Of a stretch of 64,000 bases of DNA, positions 50,901 through 62,900 are shown in pieces. How positions within the stretch are numbered: position 1 is the stretch's first letter; each line of letters begins with the position of its first letter. The position numbers and the translations under genes were made by a program. The stretch is from Thalassoroseus pseudoceratinae (GTDB lineage Bacteria; Planctomycetota; Planctomycetia; Planctomycetales; Planctomycetaceae). Under the pieces are notes generated by a model. That model saw only the letters and a program-made list of their open reading frames with translations, did not search any database and had not been told where the DNA came from. The DNA is taken from NCBI RefSeq assembly GCF_011634775.1, contig NZ_JAALXT010000001.1, forward strand, positions 310,001-374,000, written 5' to 3'.

Positions 50901-53900
50901 CCGACAACATTCGCTGCCGACGTCGGGACGCTCGAAAATCCGTTCAACAACATCGACGATGCGATCGAATTCGCCAATGCCAGTGCGACACCAATCGATG
51001 TCATTCGGATCCTGGGGAACAGCAGTGATGCCGCTTACCTCATCGGATTCGACAATTCGTTTGATCCACTCGAAGACGGACAGGAATTTGAAATCCCGGC
51101 GGGCGTGACCGTCATGATCGATGAAGGCGCGATCTTCAAATTGAGTGCCGCTAACATCGACGTGGGAACAACGTCGCAAGGGATCGACGAAAACGGGGCC
51201 GCTCTGCAAGTCCTCGGGACGCCGTTGCGGAACGTGTTCTTCACGTCGTTCCGTGACGATTCGGTCGGCGGAGACACCGCTGGTCCCACACCAGCACCGC
51301 AAGGTGGCGAATGGGGCGGTTTGGTCTTCCGGAACGATTCGGACTTCCTCTTCCGAGACGAGTTCGACGCGAATCTTCGCGACGAATTGTCGATGTCGGG
51401 TCCGCTTCGCCCCTCGGTTCAAGACGCCATCGAAAACCCCGTCTTCTTGAACTTCGTTAACCAAGCCGAGTTCCGGTATGCCGGTGGTCGCGTCTCCGTG
51501 AACTCCGTTGAGTCGCCATATGCACCGATTCACTTGATCGACGCGCGTCCTACCGTCACGTACAACACGATTACGCTGAGTTCCGGTGCCGCCATCTCCG
51601 CAAGTCCAGACAGCTTCCGGGACAGCCTCGACCGAATTGGGCCGGATATTTACGGCAACTCGGTGACCGAGAACTCGCTGAACGGGATGTTCATCCGCAC
51701 GGAAACGGCTTCCGGGCAAGAGGTGGACCGACTCGAAGGTTTGGCACGGTTCGATGACACGGACATCGTCCACATCATTCAAGAGAACGTCCTGATCAAC
51801 GGTGAACCAGGCGGTCCGTTCTTTGATGGCACGAACAACATCGCTCGGGTTGCCGGACGTTTGGTGATCGATCCGAATATTGTTGTGAAAGCCGATGGGG
51901 GTCGAATTGAAGCGGAACGCGGCGGTGCGATTCTGATCGCGGAAGGAACCGAATCGCAACCGGTGATCATCACCAGTCTCAGCGATAGTCGTTACGGGAT
52001 CGGTGGCACATTCGACACCCGAGTTGAAAACCAAGGGATGGGCCCGTTCCAAGGGGCCGCGGCGGGTGACTGGGGCGGTCTGACGTTCAACGCCGCCACC
52101 GTCGGTTACATCGACAACGCTTTCATCGCCTTTGGTGGGGGAATCGTTCAAGATGCTGGTGGTTTCACGGGCTTCAACACCATCGAAATCCGACAAGCAG
52201 ACGTTCGCGTCGCGAACAGCACGTTCGAGAACAACGCCAGTGGAACTGGGGGGACCGGCGGAAATCGCAATGGTCGTGGCACCAACCGAGCCTCGTTGAT
52301 CTACGTCCAAGGCGCTCAGCCGGTGATTGTCGGTAACGAGTTCGTTGGCAATGCCGGTGACGTCATCAACATCAATGCCAACTCTCTCACGGCGGTTCTG
52401 AACACCGACCAAGGGCGAGCCACCGGCTTTTCCGATCGCTACACGGAATACAACGGCAACTTCGGTCCGCTGGCACGCAACAACCGGATGGAGCAAAACG
52501 ACTTCAATGGGATGGCGATCCGTGGTCAGGTGCTCGCGACGGAAACCGTCTGGGACGATGTCGATATCGTGCACATTCTGCGGGACATGATCGGCTCGAA
52601 CAACCATCACACGTTCGGTGGACTTCGGGTTCAGAGCAGCACCGAAGGCAGTTTGGTCGTCAAGCTGGATGGTTCGAGTGCTGGATTCCTCGCGACCGGG
52701 TTGGAACTCGACATCGACGACCGCATCGGTGGTCGCGTGCAGTTCATCGGTCAACCGGGTCGCCCGGTGATTCTCACGTCGTTGTCGGATGACACCGTCG
52801 GAGCCAGCTTCCAACTCGACGGCACACTCCAAACCGATACCAACAACGACGGATCGGCGACAACACCAAGTGCAGGTGATTGGCACAGCATTCGACTCGA
52901 CGGACTCAGCAACGACCGCAACGTGGAAGTTGTCAACGAACGCGAGCAGGCCGTTGGAACGGAGTTTGTGAACAACACGCCGAGCGATGCTCAACTGCTG
53001 GGGTCCATCGCACCGGACCTCAAGAGTGGCGACGAGAATCGACGTCTTGGGTTCGAAGTCCGTGGGACGATCAACTTTGACGATCCGACGGATGTCGATG
53101 TTTACAGTTTCGAAGGCGTTCCCGGCACCGAAGTGTGGTTGGACATCGACCGCACCGGTGGTTCGCTCGATGCGATTGTGGAATTGATCCGTGTCAACGG
53201 TGACGTGCGTGCCATTTCACTCGATAACGGAGACATCTTCAGCTCGCTGAACACGGCTGGATTCTCGTTCGATACGCAAGCGTATTCGCTCGAAAAATTC
53301 TCCGAACTCGGTGGCGACTACTACACCAACAACCCATTCGATCCCGGCATGCGGCTGATCCTGCCGGGAACGGGAACGAACAAGCAAACGTACTTCGTCC
53401 GCGTGCGAAGTGCCTCCGTAACACGTGATTTCTTCGGCAATGCCGACATCAATAGCGAGCTGACAACCGTCGGCGGGCAGCCGCGAATGAGCACCACTGG
53501 TGGCGTCACCAGCGGCGAATATCAACTGCAAATTCGCTTGCAACAACGCGACGAGATTCCCGGCTCCACGGTGCAGTTCTCGGAAATCGCTTACGCTACC
53601 ACGGCAATCGACATTACCGGTCTGCCAGGGCATTCGCCGTTGATGGCCGAAACCGCGGACAACAATAACAACAACTCGCGGGGCAATGCCCAAGACCTGG
53701 GCAACTTGCTCGCCTCCGACCGAGCTGCGTTGGGTGTCAGTGGAAACATTGATAACCCCAACCAAGTGGACTGGTACCAATTCGAGCTCGATATCGAATT
53801 GATTCAATCCATCGGCGGGTTGAGTGCCGGCGGGAAAAACTTCGCAACGGTCTTTGATATCGACTATGCCAACGGTCTCACACGACCGGATACAACGATT

Positions 53901-56900
53901 TCGGTCTTCAACTCCGCCGGTAACCTGATCTTCGTCGGTCGCGATTCCGACATCGAAGACGATCAAGCCGGTGGTGGTCAGATGGACGACCAAGACGATC
54001 TCTCACGGGGTTCGTTCGGAAACCTGGATCCGTTCATCGGGACCACGCAACTTCCGACCAGCGGATCGGCAACGTACTACGTGGCGATCTCCGCGAACTC
54101 GCAGTTGCCAACCGCGTTGAACGCTCAGTTCAATGCCGGGTCGAGCAACCCCACGGTTCGCTTGGAGCCGATCAGTTCGGTGCAACGAATCGTCGAAGAC
54201 CACATCGGTTTCGTCGGTCATACCACGGGTGCCAACTCGCTCGGCATTACCTCGTCCGTCACACCGACAACCGGACCGCTGTTGCCCATCGAAACAACCT
54301 TGGATCTGCAAACGCACATCGTCCCACACACGTTTGAAGATGTGCTCCTCTTCGGTAACAGCGGACGCAGCCTGTTCGCGTACAATCCGTTTACAGGCCA
54401 ACAAATTGACTCCCTCGGTCTGCTGCCAAACCATGCCCCGAACGATCTCGAATTCCGACAAGACGGCACTCTGTACGCGATCGGTAACAGTGGGAGTCGA
54501 GGACGCTTGATCGAAGTCAATCTGGTAAGCCCCGGTAGTAGCGGCGTGCAAACAGAAAATACAGGTGGGAGCCAAAGTCAATTTTGGGGTGGTATCGCTC
54601 ATTGGCGACGAGGCGATGGTAACTTCCAACGGTTCGGTGCTCAAAACAACACATTTGATCGAGACAATAGCCCGACCGTCACGCTTAATTTTGAGCGTGG
54701 TATCTATGCCATGGGCGACGATGGCGATGCCGACGATAACGACTCGTCCAACCCGAATCCGAACACCGAAGAACCAGATCGAATCGGCGACTTGCCAAAT
54801 GCCGCTGATGTGACAAGCCTTACGATGCCTCCAACCGGTGGAAATACTCTCTATGCTGCGATGAGCGACGGTACGCTTTGGTCTACGTCTGTCGGCAACG
54901 CTGGCGGTAGCCGAACATTCAACATATCCTCTTGGACACAGATTGATATTTCAGCCTTGGGGCTAGGTGGGAGTGCGATTCAAGGTTTGACCTTCGGACC
55001 GCAGAACCTGGATGTCATCGATAGTGTGGATGCGAATGCCGATGGTCTGCCGGATGAAGTCCCAGATGGCACGGCCGATCTTGAAACAACGATCTTCGCC
55101 AGTGTCGGTGGCCAATTGGTGGCCTTCGATATCGCAGGAACGACCGCGACGCCAAGAGCCAATACCTTCGATACCGACTCGGATGGCATTGCGGACGCAA
55201 GTGCCATTAGCGTTGGTCCCACTTTGAGCGGCATCGCGTTCTCGCCACTCGACTTCAACCTGTGGCACCCGACGGCTCTTCGAGGTGGCAATGCCGGACA
55301 CGGGATCAGCAATTCGCCCGACGGTTCCCGAACCGGCGGTTATTCTCAAGACATCACCGGCGGAAATGATAGTGGGACCTTCTCCGAACAAGCCGGGGGT
55401 GCCAGCTTCTACTTTGGTCTCGAACAATATGCGACGACCAACGGTTTAAACAATTACTTCACCTACCAGTCGAACAACGGTCAATACGGGGTTATCAACG
55501 ACCGTATTCAACAAGACCTCACCACCAATCCGAATATCGGGAATAACTACAACACCCCCGGTGGTGCTTACGGGAGCTTGATCACCAGTCCGTTTAGCTT
55601 GGCGAACCACGACGCGACCGACAAACCCACGTTGTACTTCAACTACTTCCTGGAAACTGAGAACTCAAATCGACTCGACGGAGACTTCCAAGACGGTGCT
55701 CGCGTCGCAGCATCGACCGATGGTGGTGTGACGTGGCAATTGCTCACGACGAACAACAGCGTTCGAAACATCGACGATTCCGAATTGCCTGAACAGGCCT
55801 CGGTCTCCGCAGACGCTTTCGGTCCGGTCGCGAATCCTGCATTTGGATTGGGCGATCCTCGCCAAGACATCCAAGAACTGTTCGACAACAGCGGAAGCTG
55901 GCGACAAGCCCGCGTTGACTTGGCCAACTACGCCGGTCAAGAAAATGTGTTGCTCCGGTTCGACTTCTCGACCTACGGCAACATGCCCGATCGTGCCCAA
56001 GGCAATAACTTGCTGTACCCGCAGTCCACTCCGTTCGGGGGAATCCCGTCGACAGTCTACGGAAACGGTAACGACGTCGGCGGCAACGGCGATGGAAGTT
56101 CGGACGACAACGACTACGAAGGGTTCTACATCGACGACATCATCATCGGTTTCGCCGAGCGTGGTGAAATGGTGACGAACTCGAACGGCACCGGCGATGG
56201 GTTCTTCCAAGTTCCGCAAAGTCCGAACGCATTGGCAACTCCGGAAATCGCCGCCGGTGCGTACCAACTCGAAATTCGCCCGGGTGAGGTCTACGGTGTG
56301 TTGGCGTCGGAACTCGACAGCACGATTCTCGTGACCAATCAGTTCGACACCAACGACCGTCTGACCGGAAGTGCAGTTTCCTTCAGTGCTCCGGCCGGAA
56401 CCGACGTCACTGACCAAGACACCTTCACCATCAGTGATGGCGTCTGGACGATCACTTTCGAGTTCGACAGCAACAACAGCATCACCGACGGAAACGTGCG
56501 AATTCCGTTCAACATTGGCACGACCGCTGACACGATGGGCAGCTTGATTGCTGACGCGATCAACAGCACGAATACCGTGTTGCCTGACTTGCTGCCCGAC
56601 TTCGACATCACCGCGACTTCGCATGACAACAGCGAATTGGTGCATCTCGCCGGCGAACACAAGGAAGGGGCCACCTCGGTCGACTCCACCAATGCCGGTC
56701 TGCTCACGATTCTCGACCCGGTTCAAGTGCATCGCAAGGGCGATCAAAACCGCCTGCGTGATCAGGGCCACATCATCATCCGTGGCAATGAGATTGCTCA
56801 TTCCCAGAACTTCGGCATCTCGGTGGATGCGGCTCGCGATCCGGAAGCGAAACCGTTATTGGGTGGGGCCATCGCCTTCCCGACGCTGAACACCGCCCGA

Positions 56901-59900
56901 CTGGCTCCCGGAGCCGTGCTGATCAACAACGTCGTGGTGATCGGCGATCAGGGCCAAGGCGGAATCTTGGTCAGCGGTGACCCGAACTCGGGCAACGTGG
57001 CGAACTCCGCCGTGCCGTTGGCTCGGATCATCAACAACACCGTTTACGGTGCGGAACAGCCGAATGGCATTGGGATTCAAGTCACTCAGAACGCGGCTCC
57101 CACGATTCTGAACAACATCATCGCGAACACCGCCACCGGGATTCAAACCGACAACACGTCGGGCCAGTCCAACACGCGGACCGTGATCAACTACAACGTC
57201 TACGCGGGCAATAACCGAAACGGCCTCATCGCCGGAGCCACCTTCAACTCCAATGCCATGATCGGAGATGAAGACATCGTCGTCGATCAAGCGACACAGC
57301 CGCTCTTCATCGACCCCGCCAATGGAAACTTCTACTTGGCCGCGGGCACGAATGCCGATCCGAACTTCGCGGTCGACACTTCGCTGAACACGCTCGGACA
57401 ACGCGACGTCGTCACGGCGGTCACGGGTGGACTCGGAATTCCGATCTCCAACCTCGTCGCACCAGAGTTCGACCGCTTCGGCACGCTGCGAGTGGACGAT
57501 CCCGCTCAAGGGCCGGTCGGGGGTGGAGCGAACGCCTTCATCGACCGCGGTGCCATCGAGCGGGCCGACTTCAACGGTCCACGAGCCACGATGAGTTTCA
57601 TCTTCGGCCAAAGCCCCGACCCCGTCGATGCCGATCCCACGCCGGAACGAGCTGAGTTCGAGAACAAACGCATCCTCGGAATTCAGATCAACCTCGACGA
57701 CTTTGACGGCATCGGTCTGGATGACAACACCGTCACGGCGGCTCAGTTCACTCTGACTCGCGACGGCGTGCCACTAACAATTGGCGATCCGGGAACCGTT
57801 GGTGCCGACGTGATCTTCACTTACAACGGTCAAACCGACATCGTGGTCTTGAACCATGTGTCCGGGTTGTTCCCGCCGGGTGACTATCAACTGCAAATCG
57901 ACAACGACCCAACCACCGGCGTCCGCGATCTTGCGAGTAACGCGTTGCAAGCCAACCAGGACAATGGCGATACAAGCTTCGAGATCGACTTGCTCGGTGT
58001 CACGCTTTCCGTCGATGACATCATGATTGAGGAAGGCGACTTCGGAACCACGCAAGCTCAGTTCCTGGTCACGTTGTCCGAGCAAACCAACGCTGTGGTT
58101 GAAGTCGATTACACGGTCTTCACTAGCACCGACAACGGCGACACAGCCACCGCCAATGTCGACTACACCGCCTTCACCGGCACTCTGATCATCAACCAAG
58201 GTCAGAGTAGTGGCATTATCAATGTGCCGATTCTCGGCGACACGATGATCGAAGGAGACGAAACCTTCACGCTTGAGTTGTCCGCCACGCCGGTCAACGC
58301 CCGGATCCTTGGGGCCGACGATGCCGAACGGGACATGAACCGCACCGCGGTCGGTACCATCATCGACGACGATCCAAAGTTCTCGTTCCCGACGAATGTC
58401 CCCGATCCGCAGGCCCTCGAAGATGATGGCCAAATCGTCTTCCAGGTCGCATTGCTGGCCGATCCGCAAGACAGCTTAGCCGTCGATTTCAGCACGTCGG
58501 AAACGTCGTCCTTGAACCCGGCCACATCCGACGTGGACTTCACCGCCACCACCGGCACTTTGATTCTCAAGTACGAGCCGGGCCCATCGCCGATTTACCG
58601 CGTGTTCATCGAAGACGCGAGCGGCGACATCACAGAGCAAGCGTCGCTCGATGCCTCATCGGTGGCGAACTTGGTTGTGCCGATTCCGGTTCCGATCATT
58701 GACGACATTGACGTCGAAGCCGCCGAAGACTTCAACCTGAACTTGTCGAATCCCCGACGTGTGGTTGTCGACAACAGCGGCTTGATCATCGGCATGGGAA
58801 CCGGGGTGATTGGCATTGCCGACGGTGTGGCGACCGGCACGATCCTCGACAACGAACCGGTCGTTGAACTCGGTTCCGCGACGATCACCGAAGCCGACGA
58901 AGATGTCATCTTGGAGTACCCCGTCACTGTGACTGGCGACTTCAATCAAGATGTCACCGTCAACTTCAGTACGATCGACGGTTCCGCCGTCACGCCGGAT
59001 GACTATGTGCTGCTCGATTCGTCGCTCACGTTCACGGAACCTGGGTTGTACAACGTGCAGGTGCAAATCATCGGTGACGACATTCCCGAAGGCATCGGCG
59101 AGAACTTCCTGCTCGTTATGGAACTCGATACGCCGGGAACCGCGAACCTGGTGGGTGAAGTCAACGGTGAAGTCATCGTCACCGGAACCATCCGTGACGA
59201 CGACACTCCAAGCTTCTTCATCAACGATGTGACCGTCCTCGAAACCGACGACACAATGAACCCCACGGAAGCGGTCTTCACTGTCACCTTATTGAACCGA
59301 CCGCAAACGGGCGACTACTTCGTCGATTTCAACACCATCCTCGGAACCGCAACACTGGCGGATGTCACGCCGCAAAGTGGGCGATTGGAATGGCTCGAAG
59401 GCGTCGGCGACGACACGCGTCAGATCACTGTGCCAATCACGAACGACGATGTCGCCGAAGCGGACAAAGACTTCTTCATCGACCTCTCGCTGCCGAACGG
59501 TGTGCCGGCTCCGCCGATTGCCCCGGTCATTCTCGATGGCCGAGCCCGTGGTTTGATTCTCGATGACGACACCCCGAAAGTGCAGATCGACAACGTCACG
59601 GCGATCGAAGGCAGCAGCCTGACGTTCTCCGTCTCGGTCACGCAACTTCCGCAAGCCGGGCAAGACATCACGGTCGACTTCAGCACTCAAGATGTGTCCG
59701 CCATCGGTGGTTTCGATTTCACTCCGTCGAGTGGCACCCTCGTCTTCACCGACGCCGGACCACTGGTTCAGAGCATCACGATTCCCACGTTGACCGACTC
59801 CATTGATGAAATCTTCGAGTACTTCTCGATCGAACTCACCAACGTCACAAATGCGGGAATTGCCGACGGGATTGGTTACGGCTCGATTGTCGATGCCGAC

Positions 59901-62900
59901 GCCACCCTGGCGGATATCCTCAGCGTGGCCGATCAAACCATGTTGACGACCGAGGACACCACCGAAGTCGTGCTGCCAACCTCGGATGGTCTGGGACAGA
60001 CGATCAACTACACCGCCGCTGTCGAATTCAGCCGACCGATCACGGTCACATTCGAGGACGGGAATTTGATTCTCGACCCCGTCAGCGGATTCATCGGCGA
60101 TGCCAACATCGATCTGACCGGACAAACCCTCACCGAAGGTCCGTTGACGGAAACCTTCGTCCTGACGGTTCTTCCACCAACCGTTGAAGTGAGCACGGCC
60201 GTCTCGCCGGTCAGCGTGGACGAAGACAGCGGAAGCTCGCTGGCGTACACGTTCACGCGAACCGGTCCGCTGGATGAGGAATTGACGATCGACTTCACGT
60301 TGGCTGGGCTCGCCGAGTTCGGAATCGATTACACCGTCGCCGGTGCCACCAACGTTTCCGCCAGCGGGGGATCAATCACGTTCGCGGCTAACAGCAGCAC
60401 GGCCACGCTCTCGATCAATCCCATCACGGATACCAGTCTCGAAGCCGACGAATCGGTGGTCGTGATGGTTGTTCCGGGCGGTGGGTATTTGGTCGCGGAT
60501 GCCAACCAAGCTGTCGGAATCATCGACAACGACGACACCGCTGTCAGCCTCAGCTTGGACACGCCGATCTCCGTGTTGGAAGACGGTTCCGACAACCTCG
60601 TTTACACCTTCTCGCGTGCGGGTGTGATCGACCAAGACCTGACCGTGAACTTCACCGTCAGCGGAACCGCCGTCTTCAATGACGACTACACCGTTCCCGT
60701 CTCCGGTTCGGACACCTTCGGTCAAGCTGCCGGCACCGTCACCTTCCTCTCAGGAAGCACGACGGCCACTGTCACCATCGACCCCACCGTCGATGGCGTG
60801 CTGGAACTGAATGAAACCGTCACGCTGACGTTGGCTTCCGGAACCAACTACGTGTTGGCCAACCCCGTGAGTGCCACGGGCACCATCATCAACGATGAAG
60901 TCGGTGTGGGTGTTTTGGTCGATCCGATCGAAGCGATCGAAGACGAAGCCGACACCCTCGTTTACACGTTCTTCCGTGTCGGGCCGTTGGATCAACCGTT
61001 GGTCGCCAGCTTCGATGTCGGTGGTGCCGCCATCTTCAATGAAGACTACACCGTCACCGGTGCGGCGTCGTTCGATGCAACCAGTGGAACCGTCAGTTTC
61101 CCAGCGGGTGTGACCCAAGTGTTGGTGACGGTCGATCCCTCCAACGACACCGACTTGGAACCGGATGAAGACGTCGTCCTCAGTGTTGTCCCGGGACCGG
61201 GGTATCAACTGCGAGACGAAGACACCGCCACCGGAACCATCCTCAACGATGAGACCGGAATCAGTGTCAACGTGAGCCCCGACAGCGTGGCGGAAGATGC
61301 GGGTGGCAACATCATCTTCACCTTCACGCGAACCGGGTTGCTCGACACACCGACCACAGTCAGCTTCCAGGTCGGCGGTTCGGCGTCCTTCCGAAGCAAC
61401 GACCAATCCGATTACACCGTGCAAGGGGCATCCGGTTTCAATCCGAATTCGGGAATCGTGACCTTCGCACCTTCGGTCTCCACGATCGAAGTGATTGTGA
61501 CGCCCGAAGCCGACACCGTCATCGAACTCGACGAAACCGTCACGCTGAGTTTGGTGCCCGGCGGCGGATACATCTTGGACACCCCCAACACCGCCACCGC
61601 GACCATCCTCAACGATGATGTCGAAGTCGGTGTCACCGTGGCTCCGGAAACCGTCTTCGAGGATGGCAGCGAATCGCTGGTCTACACGTTCACCCGCACC
61701 GGGTTGCTCGATGCACCGCTCACCGCCGACTTCACCATCGACGGAACCGCGTTGCTCAACGAAGACTTCATCGTCAACGGAGCGGACAACTTCAGTGACA
61801 TGGCCGGAACCGTGACGTTCGCCGCCGACAGCGACACAGCCATCGTCACGCTCCAACCCATCGCGGATATGGACCTCGAAGACGATGAATCCCTGACATT
61901 GACCATCGTTCCCAACATGGATTACGTCGCCGCGACGGAGAACACGGCGACGGGAACCATCGTCAACGACGATACCACCGTGACCGCCGAAGTCTTCCCG
62001 GCTGCCGTCGACGAAGACGGTGCGGGCATTCTGATCTACACCTTCCGTCGTCAAGGGTTTGGTTTGGATCAGGCGTTGACGGTCGATCTCACGCTCTCGG
62101 GAACCGCCATCTTCCAGGTGGATTACTCACTCCGAGGCCTGGCGAGTCTCAATGGCCCGAATGCGACGATCACGTTTGCAGCGGGCAGCGACACCGTCGT
62201 CGTCAATGCCGATCCGCAAGTCGATCTCACCGTGGAACCGGCCGAGACGGTCATCTTCACGGTCGAACCGGGCCTCGGGTACAACACCCCGTCCGACAAC
62301 GTCGCCACCGGAACGATTCTCAACGATGATCGACTGGTGGAACCGATCGATTTTGTGGTCATCACCGATGCTCCCGACGCACCGTCGAGTGTGCAGGGCG
62401 AAGCTCGGGTCATCACCGGGGACTTCGATAACAGCGTGCCCGGCCGAGACGACGCCGACGACATCTTCTTCTGGAACCCGATCACGGGAGCCAACGGGAT
62501 TGTCTTCGGTGATGGTCGGGAACAGAACGCGGTCATTCCGCCGCTGTTGCTCAACGGGAACGATTTCGCCGAGTTCCTCGTCGGCAACTTCGATGCGGGT
62601 GGCGGGGACGACATCTTCTTCTGGAATCCGCTGACCGGTCGCAACCGTCTGATCCACTTCACCGGTGGAGCAGCCGGTACCGATGTGACTGCAACCGTGG
62701 AAACCGCCGTCATCGACAACTCCGCCATCAACGGCAACGACTTCACCCAAGTGGCCGCCGGCGATTTCAATGACGACAACCTCGACGAAATGTTCTTCTG
62801 GAACCCGACCACCGGACGCAACCGCACCTTCGACTTCATCGCCGAAGTGCCCGCGGCCGTCACCACGGTCGATTCGTTCCAAACCAACGCCGTGCCCGCG

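Noticed and set aside
50433-52994. An 853-codon open frame on the minus strand inside the giant gene
   Set aside because: It is the mirror of Asp/Val/Gly-rich coding sequence: codons such as GAC, GTC and GGC read back as open codons. The product is Val/Arg/Asp/Glu-rich without motifs or repeats of its own. Similar antisense frames occur along the whole giant gene (for example 60750-62054).
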